In this document: positions 1-10,317 of the stretch, piece by piece
Layout: each line of letters opens with the position of its first letter
Numbering within the stretch: position 1 is the first letter of the stretch
Assembly: GCA_949825045.1 (NCBI GenBank)
Contig: OX463821.1
Location: 35,298,486 to 35,362,485 of the forward strand
Length of the DNA stretch: 64,000 bases
Direction: 5' to 3'
DNA from: Argyresthia goedartella
Lineage: Eukaryota; Arthropoda; Insecta; Lepidoptera; Argyresthiidae
Notes under the pieces: model-generated
The model's input: the letters and a program-made list of their open reading frames with translations, nothing else
Database searches by the model: none
Told to the model about the DNA's origin: nothing
Translations under genes and position numbers: made by a program

Positions 1-4
1 CTAA

Positions 5-190
5 CCCCGGTACTTTACACAAGCTTTAGTTATAGGAGAAACCGATAGAAATATAGTCCCTATTCGAGTCGGTCACCGTGACACAAAAGTACCAGTTAAG
101 AATATAAAACGTCCATTGCAGGCACCTGCTCATCCTGGCAGTGGCCATGGCGGTACGTCTCCACGCACTTCAACTCCAGGCGTTAAATAA
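5..190 (+). pseudogene. 3' end of an LTR-element pol frame
   Basis: One frame is open from just after a TAA at 2-4 to a TAA at 188-190. It is basic in the middle and proline/glycine-rich at the end, as expected for the tail of a retroelement integrase. It overlaps the start of the env frame, which lies in another frame. A pol end overlapping an env start is the usual errantivirus (insect gypsy-type) layout, and that context is the main support. No catalytic motif is visible because the rest of pol lies outside the window. Confidence 0.35.
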
Positions 191-1759
191 TAACCCAGGC
201 GTCCTGCCAATCAAGTATGGCATAGCGGTACTTAGCAACGATAACTGGATAATAGCAAAGACTCTCGACTTTCAATCAGTCGCGGACGATTTGCAGACAA
301 ATGTAGCGAGGACATCGCAACTCAATAGGTTAGTTAGTTATTTAGATAAGGACTTTACTTGTACTTTCATAGATTTAAGAATACAAACAGATTTTATAAC
401 AAAATATAACCGTAGAAAAGCTTCAGCAAGTTGCACCAACCATCCGAGTAAAACGTGGACTCATTAACCTCATTGGTTCAATTATAAAAATCATAACCGG
501 AAACCTTGACCATGACGACGCTTTTCGTTATGATCAAATTCTCAGCGAAGTAAAGACCAATCAAAATAAGAGTAACCGCAAACTGACGTTGATCACTGAA
601 ATGGTACATACTTTTGCAAATACCACATTTAAACTAAATTTCGACCTCATTCAGATTAAATCAGCAATCAAAAGGGTAACCACTGAAGTGAGTGAAATCC
701 TGAAAACGGAATATTTTAATGACCTTGGCAGTCAAATTATTAACACATACAACTTGTTGATTCATAATTTTAAGTCTCTTCAAATTAGATTGAATGAGAT
801 CGAAACTAGCTTAGCTTTAAGTAAAGTTGGTATTTTACACCAATCTATCATAGAGTCGAGTAAACTGCTGCATATTTTAGAAAATATATACAAAGTAGAA
901 AAATTTATATTTCCACCGAAATTGGAAAATTTGATTAGAACAAATTATTATATTAAAAACTTATTGTAAGGATAACCAAATCAATTATCTCCTAGAAATA
1001 CCACTGGTTAGTAGAGATACTTATATCTATTACAAACTTTTTCCGTTACCCGTATTATCCCAAAACCACACCATTGTTATCCTACCCAAATACCCTTACA
1101 TCCTGGTGAAAGGATCAAAGATCAGACTGCTCACTCGACCATGCAAGGAAATTGAAGACTCCAGTTTTCTGTGTCTCGATGATGACACTTCTCACTACAA
1201 ACAAGACAAATGCATCAGCGAGCTTATGACGTATGCTGAAACCGTGACGACATGTATTCAAGTTCCAGTTTCTATCGAAAATATGAAAATACAGTTGATC
1301 CAGCCCAACAGATGGATACTTTACAGCAAAGAGGAAAGGTTGCTCTCGCGGACCTGCATCAACGAAGTGTTTCATCAGAAGGTCCATGGAACCTACATAC
1401 TTACACTCGACGACACTTGCCAAGTTCAAGTTGGAAATATCAGTCTAAGAATACACCGTACAGATACCGACGACCTCAAGTGCGCGGAGCTGCCCATAGT
1501 AAACCTGCCCACTGTAAACCAGCCGGCAGACACTACCTCTGTTACGCCGATGAACCTGGAGGGAGTGGACCTCGATGACCTGAAGTTCCTCTCCTATGCC
1601 CTGACGAAAAGTGTTAGTGAAAATGGTGAAAGTGAAAAGTCAATAATCTCAATGAGAGGTGTTAGCATTTGGACAATTGGACTCTATGTAGCGCTTTTGA
1701 TTTTATTGTGTACTCTAGCATATAAGTACTGTTTAAGAATTTTACAGATGTTCAATTGA
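120..1759 (+). pseudogene. env: Errantivirus-type envelope (env), broken by two frameshifts
   Basis: Three open blocks in three frames read as one envelope protein: about 120-467, about 400-969 and about 971-1759. The first block opens with a hydrophobic stretch near 126-160 that could be a signal peptide. No ATG precedes it before the upstream stop, and AG at 120-121 could be a splice acceptor, as env is made from a spliced RNA in this group. In the second block a basic R-V-K-R motif at 445-456 is followed by a glycine-led hydrophobic segment. That is the furin site and fusion-peptide arrangement of baculovirus F-like and errantivirus envelopes. The third block has cysteines and ends in a membrane anchor (about residues 188-206 of the 1106-1759 frame) and a short tail. 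Shifts lie at about 400-440 and 960-972, so no full-length protein is possible. It is an old endogenous copy. Confidence 0.75.
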
Positions 1760-1901
1760 AGCTCTGCTCCAGAAGAGAATTCTCCTCCAGAAGAGAGCTT
1801 CGATCCTAAGGAGGGAGGACGTCAGGCGACTCTACCAAAGCTGCTGGACCTAGCAGAATATTCTAAACAATGCTTTTCCTTATGACCACAAAGTAACAGA
1901 C
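1760..1901 (+). other. Errantivirus 3' region with polypurine tract, possible LTR start
   Basis: Directly after env there is a short direct duplication (the 12-mer CTCCAGAAGAGA twice within 1765-1798). A purine run follows at 1808-1819 (AAGGAGGGAGGA). A polypurine tract just before the 3' LTR is expected here. Sequence after it could be the LTR start, but it passes into the 58-bp satellite before an LTR end is reached. The call rests on position and composition only. Confidence 0.35.
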
Positions 1902-2305
1902 GCTGAGTTGACAGGCGGATGTTGTCGCGCCAGGCACCTACAGTGCTTACGGCCTAGTTGCTGAGTCGACAGGCGGATGTTGTCGCGCCAGGCACCTACA
2001 GTGCTCACGGCCTAGTTGCTGAGTCGACAGGCGGATGTTGTCGCGCCAGGCACCTACAGTGCTCACGGCCTAGTTGCTTAGTCGACAGGCGTTTGTTGTC
2101 GCGCCAGGCACCTAGAGTGCTCACGGCCTAGTTGCTGAGTCGACAGGCGGATGTTGTCGCGCCAAGCACCTACAGTGCTCACGGCCTAGTTGCTGAGTCG
2201 ACAGGCGGATGTTGTCGCGCCAGGCACCTACAGTGCTCACGGCCTAGTTGCTGAGTCGACAGGCGGATGTTGTCGCGCCAGGCACCTACAGTGCTAACGA
2301 CCTAG
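1902..2305. repeat. 58-bp satellite, left block (7 units)
   Basis: Seven head-to-tail copies of a 58-bp unit beginning GCTGAGTCGACAGGCGGATG. Each holds a GTCGAC site in all but the first copy and ends in GGCCTAGTT. The first and last copies are the most diverged (CTTACGG and CTAACGACC in place of CTCACGG), as usual at array edges. The block stops in mid-unit at CCTAG, where LINE-1 begins. Confidence 0.97.
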
Positions 2306-3123
2306 ATAATAATTCATAATTCATAATTTCTTTATTGCACACAACTACTATATGGACAACAAGACTTACATAAAAATAGTGTACAAAGGCGAGCTTATCT
2401 CTAATAAGAGATCTCTTCCAGCAAACCAAATTAGGATGGGAATGGTCGATTGCTGAGCTGGGGTGACAATGTGTACAACAATATAATTTAGTACATATCT
2501 AAATAACTAACATATGGTTAGATATATGTTATATCTAAATAACTAATATAAAACAATATTAACTAAATATACGAGGGCTTACATAAATATCATATAATAT
2601 ACTCGTACATGCTAAACATAAATACTATATAAATATATATAATTTTTAAATAAATATACTAATAAATACATACATACTACCTATATTTCTAAAGAGAAAG
2701 GTAATGCTTCTTCACGCGATTTTTAAATATATTAAGAGAAGGACTGTCCCCGATAGTGCAGGGGAGTGCATTCCACAATTGAATGGCCCGGAATCTAAAC
2801 CCATGCTCATAGGACGCGGTGTTATGCTGTGGGGTTCAATTTCAATGCTCACATTGAAAGCGCGTGAGTTCTCCGAGGCCTGCTGGAAGAAAGAAATGGA
2901 AAACGGTCTTGTAAGAGTTGGATAGCGTGGATTGCGTAAAATTTTGTAGAGGATGTTGAGGATGTGAGAATCCCGACGAAGACGTATTGGGAGCCACTTC
3001 AGCTCTTTGCGATGCTGTGATATATGGTCGTATTTGTGCAGCCCAAAGATAAACCGAATCCCGAGATTTTGAAGTCGTTCGAGTTTGTTCAGTAATTCTT
3101 CGTTAGCACTGACCCAGCAGACA

Positions 3124-3466
3124 TCAGCATAATCGATGAGGGGTAGAAGGAGAGACTGAGCAAGAGTGGTTTGGTCTGTCGAGGTAAAAAGTACTGAAGT
3201 TTCCTGAGAGAGTGAAAAGTAGCAAATACTCGTCGACTGACCTCATTGACATGCGATGACCAGGACAGCTGGTTGTCGAAGATAAGACCCAGGTTTTTAG
3301 CTTTTTAGGTGGAATGGGCTGTTGCTGCAACAAGTTAAGAGATTGTCTGGTGCCTATAATCATGGCCTGGGACTTGCTCGGGTTAACCAGGAGTCCGAAG
3401 GATGAAGACCAGCTTCTCACCCCCTCCAGATCAGCGTTCAATTCCTCCACAGCAGAGTTTACATCG
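3124..3466 (-). pseudogene. LINE-1 RT C-terminal (thumb) fragment
   Basis: Read on the minus strand, this continues the RT after the catalytic YADD block. It includes the asparagine/serine-rich NPSKSQAMIIGT stretch typical of the LINE region after the palm. A frameshift near 3290 ends recognisable homology in the listed frame. It is separated from the catalytic block only by the TTAA element. Removing that element and one TTAA puts both pieces in one frame. Sequence 2310-3123 is the remaining 3' portion and UTR of the LINE with no open frame. Confidence 0.75.
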
Positions 3467-3470
3467 TTAA

Positions 3471-4555
3471 CCGGTTGACCGCTTTCGCGCGCGCGCGAAA
3501 ACCTCTGTCGATCGGACCCTAATTCCGGTTATCGCCGCTCGCTAAGTGGCGTCGCGCGGCGCCTTACAAAAACATTATTTATGACTTAGGTACTTAAGAA
3601 TACTGCTCGAAGTTTTGTTTTTGTTAGAGATCGTAAACAAACCATTGTAATGGACTGGCGTTGTTTATTTTAAAGGCTCTTTGTACAGTCATACATTGAT
3701 GTAAACACAGACTTCGAGCGAAAAATGGACTAAGGTCAATATAAACATTTTTTATTAAAAAAAGTAAATCGACAACCTATGTTTTTTATGTATTTAAAAG
3801 ATTTCTGTATTACATTTACACATGAAAAAATAATAAACATGCATTTCGTAGATAAAAAATATTTATTTAAAATCTTACAAACTTTCGCAAGCATTTGCCA
3901 GCGTGCCGTGGTTAAATTTCGACCTTGGGCAAACAATGTCGGTTTTTAACTTTTACATGAGGCATTTCAATATTGTTTTTGTTTAAAACGAGTGTTAGAT
4001 AATCGTTCTTCAACTTATAGATTGTAATTGGAATAAAACATGAAAGTTTCACCAGAAATAGAGGAAACATACCTTACCTACCTACTACCTACCTACCTTA
4101 CCTATTGACCGCGAGCGTGTTTACGAAACTCGTAAATTATGGCACAAAAACACTTTTCTACCTAAATCCTTTTGTACAAGTAGTCAGAAGGGGTGAATAA
4201 ACAGTTATATACAAGAATATTAACAGTTATCAGCTAAAACACACAATACTTACCACAAAACACAATTTTTATCACAATTTGTCGAACACAAACCCGCGAG
4301 GTCATGCGACTGAGTTTAGTTTTTTTTTTCAATCCTTCCACTCGTTGAATGTAGTGATGTCACATCAAAAAATAAAGACCAGTTCACTGAGAAAGAGATA
4401 GAATACAGTCCATACGGATAAAGTGACTGGTGTAAAAGAAATAGCATGTTTTTGTCACTGCGTCGTCAAATAAATCCTTTGGATAGTATACTATCCAAGT
4501 GCGATCTACGGAAGAAAATTTCTGGATGGTATAGTATCAAAGTCCGATCAAGCGG
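3471..4555. mobile_element. Nonautonomous piggyBac-like element (TTAA target site)
   Basis: TTAA flanks it on both sides (3467-3470, 4556-4559). The ends are short imperfect inverted repeats: CCGGTTGACCGCTTT at the left, and CCGCTTGATCGGACTT reading inward from the right. Deleting the element with one TTAA joins the two LINE-1 halves in one frame, so the boundaries are exact. A perfect 18-bp palindrome of alternating CG lies at 3483-3500 and a perfect 16-bp palindrome (GGATAGTATACTATCC) at 4481-4496. No transposase is encoded; the only open frame (3736-3936, minus) is AT-rich and unrecognised. TTAA duplication is the piggyBac signature. The CCG ends differ from the canonical CCC start, so the family name is an inference. 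Confidence 0.85.
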
Positions 4556-4572
4556 TTAAGAGAGAAGTAGCG

Positions 4573-5643
4573 TTAAATCTGGAGATCATCAGCATAAAGA
4601 TGATATGAAGAAGACAGGATGTCCGAGATGGAGTTTATGAAAATCGAGAATAGAAGAGGGGAAAGAATACCACCTTGAGGGACGCCTGAAAGGAGGTCAC
4701 ACCATTCAGTGGATGTCTCTTCCGTCCTGATTCGCTGTTGCCGATCCCTCAAATAAGAGTCGAACCAGCTGGCAGAGAAGGAAGAGACGTTCAGGGATCT
4801 GAGAAGCTCAACGAGAATGTCGAAATCTACGCTGTTGAAGGCACTACTGAAATCAAGTAAAGCCAACACAGAAAGCTGTTTGCGGTCCATGGCTAGCTGG
4901 ATGTCATCTGTGACTATCAGCAGAGCCGTGACGGTGCTATGACCCGGTCTGAATCCTGACTGGAACGTGTTTAGCAGATTGTTTGAGGAGAGGTAGTAGG
5001 AAAGCTGGTTATGGACAATGGTCTCAAGGACTTTGGAGAGGATGGGCAGGATTGAAATGGGACAGTACTCTTTGAAAGAGGTGGGACTGGAGGTTTTGGG
5101 TAGTGGGATGACTAGTGCTTTCTTCCACACCGTGGGGAAGACACCATTAGCTAAAGAAAAGTTTATAACGTGTGTTATTGCTGGTAATAGTTCGTCAAGG
5201 ATTGTCAGTAGCATTTTAAGGCAAATTTTGTCAACGCCTACAGCTTTCGAATTGTCTGCCAATAGCGCCTTCTTGACCGCATCGATTCCAACATTACTCA
5301 AGTTGAATGGTGTGGTGTTGGGTAAGGACTTAGAGCGCAGGCTCTGAAGCGTGGCTTGTTTGACAGTGGGATCCATCACAACAGGCGGGGCAGAAAGAAA
5401 CTGGTTGAGACCGTTGAGATCTACATTACCAGCATGTAGGTCCCGGGCCTTACCTACACCAAGCGTTCTCAGGAATTTCCACACCTGAGCTAGAGTGTAG
5501 TTCTCAATGCATTCGTGTATGTGCCGACGTTTAGCATCGCGACAGAGACGGTTGCGACGGTTGCGAAGACATTTGTAAGAGAGGAAATTAGCATCTGTCG
5601 GATTCCTGCGGTATCTACACTTGGCTCTATTCCTCTTGGCCAT
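4573..5643 (-). pseudogene. LINE-1 reverse transcriptase
   Basis: An open frame of 356 codons on the minus strand. An N-terminal basic segment is followed by RT blocks in order: a VIPLPK and PISILPILSKVLE block, QSGFRPGHST, the first catalytic aspartate in LLDFSSAFNSVD, SGVPQGGILSPLLF, and the catalytic YADD at plus-strand 4585-4596. The frame stops three codons after YADD at a TAA that looks like a mutated tyrosine codon. The endonuclease lies upstream in another frame (5697-6287), so at least one frameshift separates them. The enzyme would copy LINE RNA into the chromosome (target-primed reverse transcription). It is inactive here: 5'-truncated, interrupted and carrying a stop. Confidence 0.88.
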
Positions 5644-5696
5644 TAGGCACTTAATAGTGTCTTAATAGGGGCAGGGTGGCGTTTAACCCTTACTTT

Positions 5697-6287
5697 TTAT
5701 GTAGGTGCGTGCTTGTCATAGAGACCCAGGACTATAGAATTAAAATTGGCGATTTTATTATCAACAGTCTTACTGGTAGTGACAGGGGACCAGTCAATCG
5801 ACATGGCATCAGACAAAAGGGACTCATGGTTGATATCCTTAAAGTTCCGGATATAAAGGAATTTTGCTCTGCTCTTGAGAGGCCTTATCTTATAAGAAAG
5901 ATAAATGAGGTCATGATAAGAGAAAGGAGAATTTAGCTGACCGTGTATTGCGACCTTGTCCAAATTGGAAATGATCATAATGTCGAGAAGCGAAGGAGAG
6001 CAATGAGGTTGGAAATGGGTGGCATCAAGAGGCAGAATATGCAGATTAAAGGAGTCAACCATGGACTTGAGTCTGGCAGACCGTGGATTGTGTTTAAGGA
6101 GACAGGTGTTGAAATCACCAAGAATGAGGGAATCATTATAAAGTGGTGTCAGTTCATTGAGGAGTGATTCAAAGGAATCGAAATAATCGATGCGAAGAGA
6201 GGGACTATAAAGAACACCGAGGAGGACCTTGTTGTGGTGAATAATGATTTCGAGAAAGAGATCTTCAGCAGACTCGGAGTATTGACT
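5697..6287 (-). pseudogene. LINE-1 apurinic-type endonuclease, 5'-truncated
   Basis: The minus-strand frame starts at the satellite junction and runs about 195 codons. It shows the exonuclease-endonuclease-phosphatase motif GDFN and a C-terminal SYHDLIYLSY, where the family normally has S-D-H; the motif is altered here. In an intact LINE this enzyme nicks the target DNA. The N-terminal third is missing because the insertion is truncated. The longer open frame reaching 6449 is only satellite read-through. Confidence 0.8.
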
Positions 6288-6290
6288 AGG

Positions 6291-7515
6291 CCTAGTTGCT
6301 GAGTCGACAGGCGGATGTTGTCGCGCCAGGCACCTACAGTGCTCACGGCCTAGTTGCTGAGTCGACAGGCGGATGTTGTCGCGCCAGGCACCTACAGTGC
6401 TCACGGCCTTGTTGCTGAGTCGACAGGCGGATGTTGTCGCGCCAGGCACCTACAGTACTCACGGCCTAGTTGCTGAGTCGACAGGCGGATGTTGTCGCGC
6501 CAGGTACCTACAGTGCTCATGGCCTAGTTGCTGAGTCGACAGGCGGATGTTGTCGCGCCAGGCACCTCCAGTGCTCACGGCCTAGTTGCTTAGTCGACAG
6601 GCGGATGTTGTCGCGCCAGGCACCTACAGTGCTCACGGCCTAGTTGCTAAGTCGACAGGCGGATGTTGTCGCGCCAGGTACCTACAGTGCTCATGGCCTA
6701 GTTGCTGAGTCGACAGGCGGATGTTGTCGCGCCAGGCACCTACAGTGCTCACGGCCTAGTTGCTTAGTCGACAGGCGGATGTTGTCGCGCCAGGCACCTA
6801 CAGTGCTAACGGCCTAGTTGCTAAGTCGACAGGCGGATGTTGTCGCGCCAGGCACCTACAGTGCTCACGGCCCAGTTGCTGAGTCGACAGGCGGATGTTG
6901 TCGCGCCAGGCACCTATAGTGCTCACGGCCTAGTTGCTGATTCGACAGGCGGATGTTGTCGCGCCAGGCACCTACAGTGCTCACGGCCTAGTTGCTGAGT
7001 CGACAGGCGGATGTTGTCGCGCCAGGCACCTACAGTGCTCACGGCCTAGTTGCTGAGTCGACAGGCGGATGTTGTCGCGCCAGGCACCTACAGTGTTCAC
7101 GGCCTAGTAGCTGAGTCGACAGGCGGATGTTGTTGCGCCAGGTACCTACAGTGCTCACGGCCCAGTTGCTGAGTCGACAGGCGGATGTTGTCGCGCCAGG
7201 CACCTACAGTGCTCACGGCCTAGTTGCTGATTCGACAGGCGGATGTTGTCGCGCCAGGCACCTACAGTGCTCACGGCCTAGTTGCTGATTCGACAGGCGG
7301 ATGTTGTCGCGCCAGGCACCTACAGTGCTCACGGCCTAGTTGCTGAATCGACAGGCGGATGTTGTCGCGCCAGGCACCTACAGTGCTCACGGCCTAGTTG
7401 CTGAGTCGACAGGCGGATGTTGTCGCGCCAGGCACCTACTGTGCTCACGGCCTAGTTGCTGAGTCGACAGGCGGATGTTGTCGCGCCAGGCACCTACAGT
7501 GCCTACGGCCTAGTT
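6291..7515. repeat. 58-bp satellite, right block (21 units)
   Basis: It begins in mid-unit (CCTAGTT) and continues with 21 full 58-bp units from 6298 to 7515, identical in register to the block at 1902-2305. Units differ by only a few substitutions, such as GAGTCG/GATTCG/TAGTCG and CTCACGG/CTCATGG. Some variants recur at alternating positions, which suggests amplification of multi-unit blocks. The last copy is diverged (GCCTACGG). Confidence 0.97.
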
Positions 7516-8663
7516 GATAATTAGTTTGTAAGTTAGTCTTAGACTTGGTGTAAAAGAGAATAGACGCTCTACATTTAATTAAATTGATTTTTTAAAACGT
7601 CCTCCACCTACGAGGTAAGTTGACTAGCTTGTCTGAGTCTTATTGAAGTTATGTTATCGTTTTTGTTTTCAGACCTTTCGGGAAAAATAAAGCAAACAAC
7701 TAAATAATTTCATAAAAATTCTACAAAATAAATAGAGACGCTGTTATTTATCAATTAATATTAAAATGCTATTGTCAAGTGAAAAGTCTTTCTACTTTAC
7801 TGAGGCAGTTGTTTAGCCGTCTCCTTTGGTACGTTTATGTATTTAAGTGACGTAAACAAGTGTACGTAAGCGAATTTATTTTCAATTAGGTAAGAACTAA
7901 TGTTCACCTAGTAAGTTACGTTAGTAAAACAGATTATAATAATGTTGTTAAAGGTGCTGGTTTAGTACCTGAAAACATTGCAATCAACTCACAGCCGGAG
8001 AAATATCTACCGTCCAACCTTCGCAAGTTTCCATTACCGAGATATCGAACTGACGACCAAAATAGAGCGCGCCGTGCAAACGATAGCTCCACTCTGAACG
8101 AAAGTCACGGCGGCCACTGATAAAATCTGAAATGCAGGCTCGATCTAATGCAGCGCGGGTAGCTTGCGAAGCCGAGAGCCGAGCAAAGGCCGAAAGCCGA
8201 AAGCCGAAGCCCGGGTAACAGGATCCCGGCCCGCCGAGCGGTTAATTTCGCCAGGTAAACGGCCCTGTAAGGGCGGGAGTACACTGAAATAAATGAGTTT
8301 TTTCTGTGAAAACGGCGAGAGGGAAACGGATTATTATCTTACCCCGATGAACCATTATGTCCGCGCTTTGGTGCGCCCCTACTGATTACTTTTTTCTGTG
8401 GAACGGACGCTGTTTGAAGTTCCAGCACAGTTGGGTGCTTTAAAATGTACAGTGGGTTGTGGATTGGACAGAATTTAGCTCGAAATGTTGGGGCGCGGAA
8501 CAAAGGCTTTTCTGGTGGAATCTGTGTATCATTAATAAGACTTGTTGGAATATAATAGTAGTTTCTCTCTTTCACTTATTAATAAAAATGGTTACTAAAA
8601 TAACACTCACTGAAATTCTATTTCATGTAATGCTTTCATTGCATAAATAATTCAGTAAGTAAA
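7516..8663. other. No gene seen; LTR-like sequence, then a GC-rich patch
   Basis: 7516-7605 resembles the end of an LTR (AT-rich, ATTTAATTAAATTGATTTTT before AACGTCC) and may be the far side of the errantivirus LTR that holds the satellite. 7606-7980 is featureless AT-rich DNA. 7990-8270 is GC/CpG-rich, with a degenerate GCCGAAA-type short repeat at about 8170-8212 and a CAG/GTAAAC donor-like site at 8252-8260. That could mark a promoter or first exon, but no supported reading frame accompanies it. Nothing was recognised to 8663. Confidence 0.4.
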
Positions 8664-8856
8664 AACTTTAAAAATCCGACTTCAAGTTCAAGCCCTATTA
8701 ATTCCTTCCCGGTCGGGATGCGAATGAAAGATATGTATGAAAAGTCCTCATCGAAACGTTTGCTCACGGAACCACAAACCAAAAAGTCATCTGTGTATAT
8801 ATTTTTTGTTTTTGTTGATTTTTTCATAAAGAACTGAAATCAATGTTGATAAAATA

Positions 8857-8884
8857 TACACAGTCAGGTCATAAGTTCTGTCAC
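8857..8884 (+). repeat. mariner left terminal inverted repeat
   Basis: Begins TACACAGTCAGGTC. It matches the right repeat over 28 bp except for C against T at position 5. It is the transposase binding and cleavage end. Confidence 0.95.
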
Positions 8885-9001
8885 ACAATAAAAACTTTTG
8901 AATTTAGAACGCTGGCCACAAAAAAGTTTATTGAATTCGAATTTCGAATTTTTCATGAAAATAAAAATGTATACTTTTTAGAATTTTCCTCATTTTTAAA
9001 T

Positions 9002-10041
9002 ATGGAGTGGACACTTAAAGAAGACCGTGTCGCAGTTATTGCGTTGCATCGTTGCGGTTACGCGCCAATTCAGATTCTCGACTTACTGAAAATTTGAATA
9101 TAACCAAAAGATTCGTTTATCGTACCATAAAACGATACAATGAAGACTCTAGTGTAGATGACAGGTCAAGAAGTGGTCGCCCCCGCTCTGTTAGGACTCC
9201 AGCAGTGATAAAAGCTGTGAAGGCGCGAATTCAAAGAAATCCCATACGTAAGCAGAAACTGTTGGCCCTTCAGATGGGGTTAAGCAGGACCACGGTGAAA
9301 AGGGTGTTAAATGAAGACTTAGGGCTTAGGGCATATCGAAGAAAAACAGGACATCGTTTGGACGCTCGTTTAATGGACCTGAGACTGAAGAGATGCCGCG
9401 CTTTGTTGAAGCGGTACGCGGGAAAAAAGCATCGGGAAATTCTTTTTTCGGATGAAAAAATTTTCACCGTGGAAGAGAGCTACAACAAACAAAATGATAA
9501 GGTGTACGCACACAGCAGTGAAGAAGCGAGCAACCGTATTCCGCGTGTCCAACGAGGTCATTTTCCATCCTCGCTCATGGTTTGGTTGGGAGTCTCTTAT
9601 TGGGGCTTAACTGAGGTACATTTTTGTGAGAAAGGCGTAAAAACGAATGCAGTTGTGTATCAAAATACAGTCCTCAAGAACCTTGTGGAACCTGTTTCTC
9701 ATACCATGTTTAATAACAGGCACTGGGTATTTCAACAAGATTCTGCGCCAGCTCATAGAGCGAAAAGCACACAAGACTGGCTGGCGGCGCGTGAAATCGA
9801 CTTCATCCGGCACGAAGACTGGCCCTCCTCCAGTCCAGATTTGAGTCCGTTAGATTACAAGATATGGCAACACTTGGAGGAAAAGGCCTGCTCAAAGCCT
9901 CATCCTGATTTGGAGACACTCAAGGCATCCTTGATTAAGGCAGCCGCCGATATTGACATGGACCTCGTTCGTGCTGCGATAGACGACTGGCCGCGCAGAA
10001 TAAAGGCCTGTATTCAAAATCGCGGGGGTCATTTTGAATAA
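9002..10041 (+). pseudogene. mariner (maT, DD37D) transposase, one frameshift
   Basis: The transposase cuts and pastes the element by binding its inverted repeats. ATG at 9002 opens 32 codons ending in TGA at 9095-9097. The next frame carries the rest (about 9083-10041), so one base was lost near 9087-9089. The N-terminal half has two helix-turn-helix segments separated by a GRPR motif (AT-hook-like). Catalytic aspartates lie at 9451-9453 (FSDEKIF), 9739-9741 (FQQDSAPAH) and 9853-9855 (SPLDYKIW). Exactly 37 residues separate the last two, giving DD37D, the maT clade signature, as opposed to DD34D mariner or DD34E Tc1. All three catalytic residues are intact. Total length would be about 346 residues, normal for the family. 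Confidence 0.92.
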
Positions 10042-10140
10042 ACTTTATTACCATAAGAATCTATGTTTTATTAAGTTCATTTTGCTATATAAATGTTTAC
10101 ATAAATAATAAACATGTCTAAATTATTTCATATTGCACAT

Positions 10141-10168
10141 GTGACAGAACTTATGACCTGACTATGTA
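10141..10168 (-). repeat. mariner right terminal inverted repeat
   Basis: The reverse complement of the left end with one mismatch, followed directly by the TA duplication at 10169-10170. Confidence 0.95.
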
Positions 10169-10317
10169 TATTTGACCACTTTCAGAAGTATGACCTACCA
10201 ATCAAAACAAGAATCATCAAAATCGATTCTTAATTGACGGAATAATCATGTAACAAACATACAAAAAAAAACATTCGAATCGAGTACCTCCTCGTTTTTG
10301 AAGTCGGTTGAAAATAA

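Larger units (their letters stand above)
2306..6290 (-). mobile_element. LINE-1: non-LTR retrotransposon inside the satellite
   Basis: A minus-strand LINE with endonuclease (5697-6287), reverse transcriptase (4573-5643) and a C-terminal piece (3124-3450). Its 3' end is at 2306, with an AATAAA-type signal and an ATTATGA-like short tail. It is 5'-truncated inside the endonuclease at 6290. Both flanks are the same satellite, and CCTAG occurs at both junctions (2301-2305 and 6291-6295), a probable 5-bp target duplication. A TTAA element (3471-4555) interrupts it. I judge it CR1/L2- or Jockey-like from the RT but cannot fix the clade. Confidence 0.88.
8857..10168 (+). mobile_element. maT-type mariner transposon, complete ends
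   Basis: A 1312-bp Tc1/mariner element. Its 28-bp terminal inverted repeats (8857-8884 and 10141-10168) differ at one base and share the core CAGTCAGGTCATAAGTTCTG. TA target duplications lie at 8855-8856 and 10169-10170. A single transposase frame occupies the interior. The only lesion seen is a one-base deletion near the start of the gene, so it was probably active recently relative to its neighbours. Confidence 0.95.
8664..10317. mobile_element. Old inverted-repeat element carrying the mariner
   Basis: The left end (about 8664-8686) and right end (about 10296-10317) are inverted copies of a TTTWAAAAATCCGACTTCAA-like terminus. Without the mariner the element would be about 340 bp, the size of a MITE. 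The CCGACTTCAA terminus is one I associate with very common lepidopteran repeats; that is recall, not a search. There is no coding capacity of its own. Confidence 0.5.

Noticed and set aside
5018..5347. Plus-strand frame opposite the LINE-1 RT
   Set aside because: Antisense shadow of the RT; no independent features.
6291..6449. Extension of the endonuclease frame into 6291-6449 as protein
   Set aside because: This part is satellite read-through; the LINE ends at 6290.
1902..7515. Regular 58-bp repeats as a CRISPR array
   Set aside because: Units are head-to-tail with no unique spacers, there are no cas genes, and the setting is an insect genome.
8252..8260. Splice donor of a plus-strand first exon
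   Set aside because: CAG/GTAAAC follows a CpG-rich stretch, but there is no supported reading frame or acceptor, so it was not called as a gene.
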